Translations under genes and position numbers: made by a program
From: Abditibacterium sp.
GTDB lineage: Bacteria; Armatimonadota; Abditibacteriia; Abditibacteriales; Abditibacteriaceae
Reading direction: 5' to 3'
DNA length: 64,000 bases
Assembly (NCBI GenBank): GCA_030448265.1
Contig: JAUJNG010000005.1
Location: 62,001-126,000, forward strand
Shown: piece by piece, positions 42,890 to 51,452 of the stretch
Numbering within the stretch: the stretch's first letter is position 1
Layout of the letters: the number at the start of each line of letters is the position of its first letter
The notes under the pieces: generated by a model
Databases searched by the model: none
Seen by the model: only the letters and a program-made list of their open reading frames with translations
What the model was told of the DNA's origin: nothing

Positions 42890-43717
42890 TTACAGCGAGG
42901 GAAACAAATCGCGGATTTCCTGGCGCACTTCCTGAAACTGCGGCAGCGAGGCGATGTTTTCGCGCCAGGCCAGACCGCGCTCGGCCAGATCGAAAGTCGC
43001 CCGAATCCGCGCGCCAGGAATAGGTTTTCCATCGGGGCCGACTTCCCTGCCCATCACCCACACCGTATCGGCGATTTGCATCGCAGCAGTGATGTCGTGG
43101 GTGATGAGAATAAAAGTCATCAGTTCGTCCTGCGCCGCCATTTCGTGGATAAAGCGAATCACAGCTTCCTGCGCCAGCACGTCGAGGCCGGAAAACGGTT
43201 CGTCCATGAGCAAAAAATACTCGGAACACATGAACTGCTGCGCGATGGCGGCGCGCTGGCGCTGTCCGCCCGACAGCTGCGCCGGATATTTCGTGCCCTG
43301 TTCGCCGATGCCGAAGCGTTGCAGCAGCTTTTGGGCTTTGGCGCGGTTTTCCTCGCCGCGAAGTCCGGCCTGTTTTCCGGCGACGAGCAGATTTCCCATC
43401 ACGGTGCGGTGCGCGAAAAGCGGATAATTTTGCGCCACGACTCCGATGGTGCCGCGCTGCACCGGTTTTTGCTCGGCGCCGACTAAAATCGTGCCTTTGT
43501 CGGGTTGATCCAGACCCGCCAGAAGCCGGAACAGCGTGGTTTTGCCGCTCCCCGACGGCCCGATAAGAGCCACGACCTGCCCCTGCTTCATATCGGGCCG
43601 CACCAGGTTTTTGATTTCCAAATCGACATCGCGCAAAACCAGATTTTCGCCGCGCCGCATCGAAACGCCTTCCAGCTTGAGCAGGGTTTCTTTGAGTTGG
43701 TGTTCGTAGGTGGGCAT
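42890..43717 (-). CDS. ABC transporter ATPase, nitrate/sulfonate/taurine type
   Basis: 275 aa. Walker A GPSGSGKTT, Q-loop VVAQNYPLF, signature LSGGQRQRAAIAQQF, Walker B YFLLMDEPFSGLD and switch ITHDIT are all present. It clusters by eye with the NitT/TauT ATPases. An N-terminal stretch (LKLEGVSMRRGENLVLRDVD) and a C-terminal tail (FQEVRQEIRDLF) are ordinary. ATG 43717 is chosen over 43759, since the longer frame would begin inside the permease gene. It lies five bases downstream of the permease stop. Confidence 0.92.
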   Translation of the reverse strand: MPTYEHQLKETLLKLEGVSMRRGENLVLRDVDLEIKNLVRPDMKQGQVVALIGPSGSGKTTLFRLLAGLDQPDKGTILVGAEQKPVQRGTIGVVAQNYPLFAHRTVMGNLLVAGKQAGLRGEENRAKAQKLLQRFGIGEQGTKYPAQLSGGQRQRAAIAQQFMCSEYFLLMDEPFSGLDVLAQEAVIRFIHEMAAQDELMTFILITHDITAAMQIADTVWVMGREVGPDGKPIPGARIRATFDLAERGLAWRENIASLPQFQEVRQEIRDLFPSL

Positions 43718-43722
43718 GGTTT

Positions 43723-44625
43723 TTAGCGGCGTTCCAGCGTCAAATCGGCAAAGGGACACGCCATTTTGCGCGCGAAAGTAATCGCGTAGTCCTGTAAAAG
43801 TCCGACAATCAAAATCACCAGTTGAATGGCGAAGACTTCGGCGAGCAAAAAGTGTTTGCTTTCGGCGAGCAGCATCGAGCCGACGCCGCCTTCGCTTCTC
43901 ACGATGCCTTCGACAAGGGTGAGCATCATCCAGCCCATCGCGGCGTTCTGGCGCAGCACTTCAAAGGCTTTGTCAACGGTGCCCAAAATCACGACTTCCC
44001 AGACGGTGCGCCATTCGCTCATGCGGAGCGTGCGCGCGTGCTCGAACTCGCCGCGCGGGATGGCGGCGATGACCGAGGCCATCGAAGTGACGTAAAAAAC
44101 CGTGACGGCAAAAACCAGCAGCGACAATTTGAGCGGCCTGCCTCCGCCGACGGCGAGCGTAAAAATGAGCGTGAAACCGGCGAGCGAGAGAAAGCGGCCT
44201 TTGGAAATCGCCGCCACGAGCGGGCGAAAGACCGGAATCACGGTGAGATAGGCGAGTCCGAGCGAAATGACCGACGCCCAGAACAGCGCGGACGCGTTGA
44301 GCGAAAACGAAGTGGCGAGCTCGCGTCCCAGGCCCTGATTGAGCCACAAATTGGAGAGCGCCCTGAGAACTTCGGGCGGCGTGGGCAGCACTTTGTAAGG
44401 CGATGCAAACCACAGCGCGAGAAAAAGCGCGGCTTCGACGGCGGCAACAATCCACAACGCCGAAGGTGCAATCGCGCGATTGGGCAAAAACAGGTTGACA
44501 AACGGCGGACGGCGGCGCGGCGGCAAATCGCCGATTTCGAGGGCGTGGGAGTGCGCGCCGGTGATGACGGGCGGGGGCGAATCGGGAGCCGATTCGAGTG
44601 GTGGAGGTTGAACGGGAGCGTTCAT
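43723..44625 (-). CDS. ABC transporter permease, NitT/TauT type
   Basis: About 300 aa with a Pro-rich cytoplasmic N-terminus (MNAPVQPPPLESAPDSPPPV) and about six membrane helices. The EAA loop is visible as EFEHARTLRMSEWRTVWEVV, and a second partial motif as WMMLTLVEGIVRSEGGVGSM. It would carry solutes delivered by one of the two substrate-binding proteins encoded upstream. The longer ORF start at 44661 lies in family B repeat DNA and is rejected in favour of ATG 44625. Confidence 0.9.
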   Translation of the reverse strand: MNAPVQPPPLESAPDSPPPVITGAHSHALEIGDLPPRRRPPFVNLFLPNRAIAPSALWIVAAVEAALFLALWFASPYKVLPTPPEVLRALSNLWLNQGLGRELATSFSLNASALFWASVISLGLAYLTVIPVFRPLVAAISKGRFLSLAGFTLIFTLAVGGGRPLKLSLLVFAVTVFYVTSMASVIAAIPRGEFEHARTLRMSEWRTVWEVVILGTVDKAFEVLRQNAAMGWMMLTLVEGIVRSEGGVGSMLLAESKHFLLAEVFAIQLVILIVGLLQDYAITFARKMACPFADLTLERR

Positions 44626-44639
44626 TGAAGTTTTTATGG

Positions 44640-44722
44640 GTTCCCGCTTCGCGGCCCTCACCCGCCTTCGCGGAACTCAGGCACCCTCTCCCGCAAGCGG
44701 GTGAGGGCCGCGAAGCGGGAAC
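44640..44722. repeat. Family B short inverted repeat, copy 3 (25-nt arms)
   Basis: Perfect arms 44640-44664 (GTTCCCGCTTCGCGGCCCTC...) and 44698-44722. It shares the CGCGGCCCTCACCCG and CACCCTCTCCCGCAAGCGGG blocks with copies 1 and 2 but lacks the long loop. It separates the OmpA-fusion gene from the permease gene. Confidence 0.9.
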
Positions 44723-44727
44723 TCAAA

Positions 44728-46557
44728 TCAAGCCGCGCGCAAAACGATCTCAACGCGCCGGTTTTTGGCGCGATTCTGCGCCGAAGTATTAGGCACCGCC
44801 GGCTGCGTCTCTCCGTGCGCGAACACGCGGACACGGCTCGACGGGAAATTGACCGGCGAGCGGCGCTGCAGCCAGTTTTGCACCGCAAACGCGCGCGCTT
44901 CGGAAAGCGGCATCGAGGTCGCGGGATTGCCGAGGTTGTCGGTGTGGCCGTGAACTTCGATGGTGGTGCCGCCCGCGATCAGCAAATCGCGCGAAAGCTG
45001 GTCGAGAAGCGCCTTCGACTGCGGCGTAAAGGTCGCCTTGCCCGCCACGAACTGGATGTTCCACGAACGCCGTCCCACGATTTTGCCTGGCACGACTCGG
45101 CCCGCCACCTTACGGGACTTATAAACCGGCCTCGCTTTGGCGACCAGAGTGCGCGTCTGCTGGCGCTGCGGCGCGCTGAGACGGCGCTCGATGTTTTGCA
45201 AATACGAGCCGTCCACGACCTGCGAAGCGGGGTAGAAGCTCGGCACGTATTCGGGATACTGCTGCGATGCCAGATTGCCGAACACGGTGTAAGTCGTCGC
45301 CACCAGGTTGGCCGAGCCTGGCACCAGACCAAAGGAAAGCAGGCTGTCGGCCAGGTTGTTGACTGAACTTCCGCCCAGCTCGACTATTTCGCCGTTTTTG
45401 TCGGGTTCGCGGGTGCCTTTGAAATACTTTTCCCAGTAGGCGGCATCGGCGCCTGGCTCTTTGAAAAGTTTGGCGCTGATCTCGGCACCGCGACGCAGCG
45501 CGGCGGGACTGTTCTGGATTTGCTGTCCGCCCTCGGCAATGGCGCGAATCATGCTTTCGACCGTGCCGCGATTGTCCTTGCACCATTTGTCGATGCCGAT
45601 CACCACGCACGGCATCTGCGACGAGTATTCCCGCGTCGAGATAATTGAAACCAATCCTCCTTTCTTTTTGGCGACCGTCACATCACCAGGCGTCCAGGTC
45701 ACGACGCCATCGACGCCAATGGTCTTGGTTTCGCCGGTGCGCTTGCCGTTACGGACGACGGGGCGCGTCTCGGTGTATCCCGCGACGTATTTTTCCGCCG
45801 CATCGACATAATCGTTGGCGGCGATCCAGTTGAGCGCGTCGGGGTCGTAGGTTTTCTCGTCGGGGTTGGTTCTGAGACCGTTGTCGCCGAGCCATTTCTG
45901 CGCGATATTCCAGTCGCCGTCGCGCAAAACTCCGGCAACTGTGCCGCCCATGCTGGCACTGGGATTGTCGCGCCAGGCGGCAGGCCCCATAAATTTGTCT
46001 TCGCCGCGCGAATAGCCGATAGCGGTGACAATTTTCGCCTGATACTCCGGCCCGATGCGCTTGAGCGAATCGTTGAGGCCCTTGATAAACGCCGCGCCGC
46101 CGTCGCCCATGATGGTCACGAAATGCGCGCCTTTGGTGGGATTTTTGTTGCCGCGCGACAGCTCGGTCGCAAAAGTGACGAGGGCTTCCTGCAATTTTCC
46201 GTTGTCGTCCTGACGGCTCCACTTGAAGTTGACGCCGTTTTTGCACATCAAAGAGCCCTGCGTCGCCTGGGCGCCGCCGTTGGCGAGCAGCATTCCCATT
46301 TGCGCGTTCCAGGCGTAGCCGAGCAGTCGCACTTCGGGCTTGTTGGTGCAGCCTGGGGCGTCGCCCGCTTCGGTGAAGGCCGTCTCCGTGAGCGCAGCGG
46401 CTCCGGTTTTGGCGTCGGGCAGGTCGATTTTCGAGGGAACGACCGTATTTTTGGCGGCGGCTGCGGGCGCCAGCTTGTTCCAATAGCGGTAAACGCCCAC
46501 TGCGGCTCCCGCCACAAGAATGAGCGTGACCATTTTACCCACCGGCGTGAGTTTCAT
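44728..46557 (-). CDS. Substrate-binding protein fused to an OmpA peptidoglycan-binding domain
   Basis: 609 aa. An uncleaved-looking N-terminal anchor (MKLTPVGKMVTLILVAGAAV) leads to a two-lobed binding domain of the NMT1/phosphate-binding style (VRLLGYAWNAQMGMLLANGG, then MGDGGAAFIKGLNDSLKRIG) up to about residue 480. The C-terminal 120 residues are OmpA-like (FVAGKATFTPQSKALLDQLS, then EVHGHTDNLGNPATS and AQNRAKNRRVEIVL). The protein would bind solute while gripping peptidoglycan. AGGAG eight bases before ATG 46557 fixes the start, and TATAAT lies upstream. The next genes are the ABC permease and ATPase. Ligand unknown. Confidence 0.87.
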   Translation of the reverse strand: MKLTPVGKMVTLILVAGAAVGVYRYWNKLAPAAAAKNTVVPSKIDLPDAKTGAAALTETAFTEAGDAPGCTNKPEVRLLGYAWNAQMGMLLANGGAQATQGSLMCKNGVNFKWSRQDDNGKLQEALVTFATELSRGNKNPTKGAHFVTIMGDGGAAFIKGLNDSLKRIGPEYQAKIVTAIGYSRGEDKFMGPAAWRDNPSASMGGTVAGVLRDGDWNIAQKWLGDNGLRTNPDEKTYDPDALNWIAANDYVDAAEKYVAGYTETRPVVRNGKRTGETKTIGVDGVVTWTPGDVTVAKKKGGLVSIISTREYSSQMPCVVIGIDKWCKDNRGTVESMIRAIAEGGQQIQNSPAALRRGAEISAKLFKEPGADAAYWEKYFKGTREPDKNGEIVELGGSSVNNLADSLLSFGLVPGSANLVATTYTVFGNLASQQYPEYVPSFYPASQVVDGSYLQNIERRLSAPQRQQTRTLVAKARPVYKSRKVAGRVVPGKIVGRRSWNIQFVAGKATFTPQSKALLDQLSRDLLIAGGTTIEVHGHTDNLGNPATSMPLSEARAFAVQNWLQRRSPVNFPSSRVRVFAHGETQPAVPNTSAQNRAKNRRVEIVLRAA

Positions 46558-46640
46558 AAAGGTTTCTCCTGTTCTAACCACCCTTCCTAAGTCATCCGTG
46601 AAAGACCCGTTTGCTTCTCCGTGAAGGGATTCAAAACATC

Positions 46641-46646
46641 ATTATA
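46641..46646 (-). promoter_or_regulatory. Candidate -10 box for the OmpA-fusion operon
   Basis: On the minus strand the sequence reads TATAAT about 85 bases before the ATG at 46557, inside the 236-bp gap. No good -35 hexamer lies 16-18 bases upstream, so it may be a weak or activated promoter. Confidence 0.4.
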
Positions 46647-46793
46647 TCGCGCTTTTGGCACCCTTTAGAGTTGGAAATCCCAAATCCAACCGATTGTGCC
46701 ATTACTTTCGGTTATCAATCGAGGGGCGATGAATTGTGGGATACAAACGTATTAATAGGAAGGCAAACGAAGGGAAGAACGACAGAAAATATT

Positions 46794-47987
46794 TCAACCC
46801 GCCGGTTTTTTGGCGATTTCGACGCGCCATTTGAACGCCGCCGCGTTGAGCGCGGCGTAGGGCGGCAGTTCGATGGCGGAGTAGCTCTGGCGAAAGCCGT
46901 TTTCGCCGTAGCGCGCGAGTTCGGCACCTAAACTGGCGCCGCGCGCGGGGCGGAAATGCTCTTTGAGGGCATCGCGCGCCGCGTCGGGCTGCGCCAGAAA
47001 GCGCAGGAAATCGCGCGCGCCGCTTTTTTGCGCGGGGGAAAGCCAGGGGCCATCCAAAACCGCGACGGCGTTTTCGGCGTTGGCGGTCGGAGTGGGATAA
47101 ATCACCGCTAAATCGGGGTTTTTGGCGACTTCTTCAAGCGCGTTGGCTTCGTAGGCGACGATGAAATCGTAGCGCGAGGGGTCTTCGGCGAAGGATTTGA
47201 CGAGCGCGCTCGATCCTTTTTCGACCGCCGCGTTATAAACGATTTTGCGCTCCAACGCCTTCAAATAGTTGACGAAGCCTTTCGAATTGGCCACGTTTTC
47301 GATGGCGCCGCTCTGACTGGTTTTTTCGGCGTAATCGGCCAGAATCAGCGCCAGGGCGAGCATTCCCGAATTGGCGTTGAGCGGGTCGGCGTGCGCCCAT
47401 TTGAAGTTGCCCCAGGGCACCCGTTTGCCGTTGGAAAGCGCGCGGATGTTGTTCCACACGTTGGGCGAACTCAAAAGCGGGCGCAAAAACTTCGCTTTGG
47501 TTTTGGTGGTGAGGAACACCATCGGCGTCCGCAAAATGACGCGGTAGGAATCGGCGTCGCCGGTGTCGAGGATGGTTTTGCCCTTGTAAGCCTCGGCCAG
47601 ACGGTCGGCCCAGATGACGCTGGAGGGACTCCACAGCGCGGGTTTGACTTTGCCGTCGAGGATTTGATGCATCGCCTCGCGCGTTTCCACCGATTTGAGG
47701 ACAACGGGCGTTTTGGTGGTGGGAAGCGCGTTGTATTTCTCGATTTGCTCGACAATCCAGCCTTTTTTGGACGCGCTGGTGATGAACTGCAATTCGGCGC
47801 TGGGCGCGTCGGTCTTGGTGTTCGAGTTGCCGCCCAAACCAGGAATTTGGGGCGGCGAGAAACCACCGGATTTCGAGGAGTTTTGCGAGCCGCCGCTTTG
47901 CGTCTGGCCATACCAGCGATAGCCGCCGATGGCGCCGCCCACCACGAGCAAGAGCAGAATCATTTTGGACAGGGGAGTGAGTTTCAT
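46794..47987 (-). CDS. Anchored extracellular solute-binding protein
   Basis: 397 aa. The N-terminal membrane anchor (MKLTPLSKMILLLLVVGGAI) is clearly related to that of the OmpA-fusion protein (MKLTPVGKMVTLILVAGAAV). It is followed by a Gly/Ser linker and a type-II binding fold: LQFITSASKKGWIVEQIEKY, then VKPALWSPSSVIWADRLAEA and DFIVAYEANALEEVAKNPDL. This resembles binding proteins of molybdate/sulfate-like or von Willebrand-associated type. It is the first gene of the long minus-strand cluster, 236 bp ahead of the fusion gene. Two binding proteins with one permease suggests different ligands or a relay. Confidence 0.85.
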   Translation of the reverse strand: MKLTPLSKMILLLLVVGGAIGGYRWYGQTQSGGSQNSSKSGGFSPPQIPGLGGNSNTKTDAPSAELQFITSASKKGWIVEQIEKYNALPTTKTPVVLKSVETREAMHQILDGKVKPALWSPSSVIWADRLAEAYKGKTILDTGDADSYRVILRTPMVFLTTKTKAKFLRPLLSSPNVWNNIRALSNGKRVPWGNFKWAHADPLNANSGMLALALILADYAEKTSQSGAIENVANSKGFVNYLKALERKIVYNAAVEKGSSALVKSFAEDPSRYDFIVAYEANALEEVAKNPDLAVIYPTPTANAENAVAVLDGPWLSPAQKSGARDFLRFLAQPDAARDALKEHFRPARGASLGAELARYGENGFRQSYSAIELPPYAALNAAAFKWRVEIAKKPAG

Positions 47988-48158
47988 CGTGAAATTGGCG
48001 CGAGTTTACGAGATTGAGAGCCACATTTTGTTAAATCGACGGCTCGCGTATCACCACGGCTTGAGCCTGCGGTTCGCGCGCGGGTTTGAACTTCTCCACG
48101 CAAAATGCCGTCTCTGGCGCGTTATTTGTCCTATTGGGCTTGACCCAGGAGAAACCTC

Positions 48159-50099
48159 ATGAAAACCAATACCAAAACCCTCGCCGCCAGCGCCCTCTTT
48201 TTGTCCCTCGCGGGCACGGCGGCCAGCGCCGACATCGCCGTTCAGTTGAACGGCCAGCCGCTCGCCACTTCGGTTTCGCCGCTTCAAGTCGGCGGACGCA
48301 CCCTGGTGCCGATGCGCGATATTTTCGAAGCGCTCGGCGCGCAGCTCACCTGGAATCCGGTCGCGCAGACCATTACCGCGCAAAAAGATTTGACGCGCAT
48401 TCAACTCGCCATCAACAACCCCAACGCGCTCGTCAATGGCCGCAACGTGAGGCTGGAACAGCCCGCCACGCTCGTCAATGGCCGCACTTTCGTGCCGCTT
48501 CGCTTCGTCGCCGAAGCGACGGGCGCGCAGGTCGATTGGAACGGCCCGATGCAGCTCGTTTCGATTCGCTCCACTACGGCCATCGCGCAAAACCCGAACT
48601 CGTTTCCGGCCAATCCAGTCAACCAATTCCCAACTAACCAGTTCCCGAGCAACCAATTGCCGGCTCAGGGCACGCAGGTCGCCGAAGCGCGCACCATTTC
48701 AGTTCCCGATGGCGCGGTGATTCCGGTTTCCATCGATCAAACTCTTTCCTCGGCGACTTCGCGCGTGGGCCAGACTTTCACCGCGACGGTGATTTCCAAG
48801 CGTCTGGGCGACAGTGAATTTCCCGCCGGAACCAAAATCGAAGGCCGCGTCATCGAAGCGCGCGCCAGCGAAAATAATCAGCCAGGCATTCTCGATCTCG
48901 ACTGGCAAACCGCCGTTTTACCCAACGGCACGCGCGTTCCGTTGCGCGGCGAACTGACTTCGCTCGACACTTCCAACGTGCAGATGACGGGCGGGCGCAT
49001 CGTGGCCAACGGCGCTCAGAAAAACGACCGCCTCAAAGTGATCGGCATCGGCGCGGGCGCCGGTTTCGTGCTGGGCCGCGTTTTGAAGACCAACTCGACC
49101 CTGACCGCCATTCTGGGCGCGGCGGGCGGCTACCTTTTTGGCCGCACCCGCGACCGCAAGGCCGAAGAAGCCATCGTCGCCGCCAACACCACCCTCGGCG
49201 TTCGCCTCAACGATGCGGTGCGCTACGCCGACACGGGTGATTATTTCGGCTATCGCTCCAATTTCCTGCGCGTGGCCGATAATCCGGCGGGCCGTTTCGA
49301 TCCCAACTACTACGGTTTCGATGAAGCCTCTGCCGTGCCGCTGGGCAACCGTCAGGGCGCCGACCGCTATGCCGGTTACGATTACGCCGACCGTCTGCCC
49401 GCTCCCGCCATGCAGAATCAGGGCGCGCTGGGCGTCGGCGACATCTATCCCGATGACCGCACCGGAGTCAACACGACGGGCGACAACCGCGCCGTCGCCG
49501 GATTCCAGCAAATCGCGATTCCGGCGGGCGCCGTTGTTCCCGTGACGCTCGACCGCGAGCTTTCCTCGGCAACAGCGCGCGTGGGCGAAGAATTTACCGC
49601 GACGGTGGTTTCGCAGCGTCTGGGCGATTCGGAATTTCCCGTCGGCAGCAAAATCGAGGGCCGCATCGTGGAAGCGCGCCGCCAGGAAGGAACCGAACCA
49701 GGTGTTTTGGATCTCGAATTTCGCAGCGCGATTTTGCCCGACGGCACCCGCGTTCCGCTGCGCGGACAGGTCATCGCTCTGGACGACAACGACATTCAAA
49801 ATCAAAATGGCCGCATCGTCGCCAAAAGCAGCGCCAGGGGCAACGACCGCCTCAAAGTGATCGGCATCGGTGCCGCCGCCGGTTTCGTGGTGGGCCGTTT
49901 GTTGAAAAAAGACGGCCTGCTGCCTTCGATTCTGGGCGCTCTGGGCGGCTATGTGTTCTCGACTCAGCGCGGCGACAAACCCGCCGAAGCCGTCGTGGCG
50001 CAGAACACGCGCCTGGGCGTGCGACTCGACAGTGATGTGCGCTACGCCGATGCGACCGGCTATTCCACCTATCGCGCTCAGTTCCTGCGCCAGGGGTAA
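48159..50099 (+). CDS. Exported stalk-domain protein with a duplicated C-terminal module
   Basis: 646 aa, Sec-exported (MKTNTKTLAASALFLSLAGT, cleavage near ASA-D). Residues about 27-140 are a copper amine oxidase N-like 'stalk' domain (GRTLVPMRDIFEALGAQLTW, then GRTFVPLRFVAEATGAQVDW). Two copies of a 200-residue module follow, at about 185-395 and 449-646. Each has SSATxRVGxxFTATVxSxRL, a polar beta part and a glycine-zipper membrane hairpin (GIGAGAGFVLGRVLKTNSTL). The module resembles TrbI/LysM-less envelope proteins but I cannot name it. AGGAG before ATG 48159 sets the start. It stands alone and may bind glycans or span the envelope. Confidence 0.85.
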   Translation: MKTNTKTLAASALFLSLAGTAASADIAVQLNGQPLATSVSPLQVGGRTLVPMRDIFEALGAQLTWNPVAQTITAQKDLTRIQLAINNPNALVNGRNVRLEQPATLVNGRTFVPLRFVAEATGAQVDWNGPMQLVSIRSTTAIAQNPNSFPANPVNQFPTNQFPSNQLPAQGTQVAEARTISVPDGAVIPVSIDQTLSSATSRVGQTFTATVISKRLGDSEFPAGTKIEGRVIEARASENNQPGILDLDWQTAVLPNGTRVPLRGELTSLDTSNVQMTGGRIVANGAQKNDRLKVIGIGAGAGFVLGRVLKTNSTLTAILGAAGGYLFGRTRDRKAEEAIVAANTTLGVRLNDAVRYADTGDYFGYRSNFLRVADNPAGRFDPNYYGFDEASAVPLGNRQGADRYAGYDYADRLPAPAMQNQGALGVGDIYPDDRTGVNTTGDNRAVAGFQQIAIPAGAVVPVTLDRELSSATARVGEEFTATVVSQRLGDSEFPVGSKIEGRIVEARRQEGTEPGVLDLEFRSAILPDGTRVPLRGQVIALDDNDIQNQNGRIVAKSSARGNDRLKVIGIGAAAGFVVGRLLKKDGLLPSILGALGGYVFSTQRGDKPAEAVVAQNTRLGVRLDSDVRYADATGYSTYRAQFLRQG

Positions 50100-50109
50100 G
50101 AATTTGGAG

Positions 50110-50154
50110 CACGAAAAAAGCGACCCAAACTTTAGTTTGGGTCGCTTTTTCGTG
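50110..50154. terminator. Strong terminator after the stalk-protein gene
   Basis: CACGAAAAAAGCGACCCAAA... pairs with its complement over about 20 bp (50110-50131 with 50134-50154), with A/T runs on both flanks of the stem. Confidence 0.92.
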
Positions 50155-50165
50155 GCTCTCTCACC

Positions 50166-50276
50166 AAAGCGACATGAAGTCGCAGCCAACGAAGTAGTCG
50201 GCCTTCGCCGACGAAGTAACTGCTACGCTGTCGGCGAAGGCCGACTACTCCGTTGGCTGCGACTTCATGTCGCTTT
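50166..50276. repeat. Family D inverted repeat (47-nt arms)
   Basis: Arms 50166-50212 (AAAGCGACATGAAGTCGCAG...) and 50230-50276 pair with one mismatch. Inner parts AGTCGGCCTTCGCCGAC are themselves palindromic. It lies between convergent genes directly after a normal terminator, so termination is not its only explanation. Confidence 0.94.
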
Positions 50277-50297
50277 ATGTTTCCACAAGCCGCGTCC

Positions 50298-51167
50298 CTA
50301 CAACAAATGCATCGGCTTAATGCCCGCTTGGTCGAAAACCGCAGTCACGGCGGCACTCGCCTGCGCTGCGGCCTCATCGGGCGCCAGGGTTTTAAGATTT
50401 TGCGAAAAAGTCTCGACCGCGACCGGCCCATCGTAGCCCAGCGCCGCCAGAGTCGATAAAAATGCTTCGATGTCGATGGCGCCGGTTGCGCCAGGCAGTT
50501 CGCGCACGCCGTCCTGCAAATCGGCGATGGCGACACCGGCGGGCGCGTCGTTGATGTGGACGTGAACCACCTGTTCGAGCGGAATCGAAGCCAGATCCAT
50601 CGTCGAGTTTTGCGCCGTGTGCCAGTGATAGCAATCGACCAAAAGCCCGACGTTGTTGGATTGAAGGTGCGAATTGATTTCGTCGGCGACTTCGAGAGCG
50701 CCCGCGATGTCGTAAAACCACACGTTTTCGCTCTGTGACCGAAAGTGATGCGGCCCGATGAATTCGAGGCCCAATCGCACACCGTTTTCGGCCAGAACGC
50801 GCGCGATTTCGATGAAACGGCCCGTCGAAATTTTGGCGTATTGCGCGCGGGGCATTCCGCCATCGGGCAAAACCCAGGTGCAGCAGCGACGGCAGCTCAA
50901 ATCCTGCGCGAACTTGGCGAGTTCGGGCAACTCCTGCAAACCGGCGCGAAACGTCGCTTCATCTTTGCGCCATTCGACCGGCAGACCGAACGAGGCGGGC
51001 AAAAGCCCGTTCGACTCGAAGGCGGCGGCGGCGCGTTCCAGACCGAGCGCGTGAGCGCCCTTGAGATCGAAATCAATGGCCATAAAGCCGTGGCGCGCCG
51101 CGAGCGCGGCATATTCATCGAGCGGCAGACCGCCGCCCGCCGTGACGGTGTTGAGTGTGGGAATCAT
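50298..51167 (-). CDS. Sugar-phosphate isomerase/epimerase family protein
   Basis: 289 aa, xylose isomerase-like TIM barrel, cytoplasmic. Metal-site residues are visible in RLGLEFIGPHHFRSQ (Glu), GLLVDCYHWHTAQN (Asp/His), VVHVHINDAP (His) and DGPVAVETFSQ (Glu). Members include inosose dehydratase-like and hydroxypyruvate isomerase-like enzymes; the substrate cannot be read from the sequence. A second, frameshifted member lies at 31.2-32.1 kb. No ribosome-binding site is evident. It stands alone between two large inverted repeats. Confidence 0.9.
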   Translation of the reverse strand: MIPTLNTVTAGGGLPLDEYAALAARHGFMAIDFDLKGAHALGLERAAAAFESNGLLPASFGLPVEWRKDEATFRAGLQELPELAKFAQDLSCRRCCTWVLPDGGMPRAQYAKISTGRFIEIARVLAENGVRLGLEFIGPHHFRSQSENVWFYDIAGALEVADEINSHLQSNNVGLLVDCYHWHTAQNSTMDLASIPLEQVVHVHINDAPAGVAIADLQDGVRELPGATGAIDIEAFLSTLAALGYDGPVAVETFSQNLKTLAPDEAAAQASAAVTAVFDQAGIKPMHLL

Positions 51168-51243
51168 GGGAAAAAGTGCGCTGAATCGGGCTTATTTTAC
51201 CCGTTTTGAAGTTGTCGGGCCGCGTTGATTCGCGCTGACGCAG

Positions 51244-51389
51244 GTGATCGCGTGAGAAAATTTAACCACAGAGACACGGAGGCACAGAGAAAGAAAAGAT
51301 CCTTCACAGAGGCGTTCTAACTTCGTTTTTACTCTCTTTTTTCCTCTGTGCCTCCGTGTCTCTGTGGTTAAATTTTCTCATGCGATCAC
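51244..51389. repeat. Family F inverted repeat (46-nt arms; CACAGAGACACGGAGG type)
   Basis: Arms 51244-51289 and 51344-51389 pair with one mismatch. The core AACCACAGAGACACGGAGGC belongs to a class of dispersed repeat seen in many unrelated bacterial genomes. The loop is 54 nt, AT-rich. It sits between the isomerase start and the Met-rich peptide terminator. Confidence 0.93.
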
Positions 51390-51405
51390 CTATTCGCTGA
51401 CGTCA

Positions 51406-51437
51406 AAAAGCCGTCCGATTGGCATCGGACGGCTTTT
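51406..51437 (-). terminator. Terminator of the Met-rich peptide operon
   Basis: Perfect stem AAAAGCCGTCCGAT (51406-51419) with ATCGGACGGCTTTT (51424-51437), four-base loop; on the minus strand it ends in a T run. It closes the sigma/anti-sigma/Msr transcription unit. Confidence 0.92.
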
Positions 51438-51452
51438 GCTTCGAGCGCGCAA

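Noticed and set aside
50166..50276. Family D hairpin as an integron attC site
   Set aside because: Arms are nearly perfect without the asymmetric bulges of attC, and there is no integrase or cassette structure.
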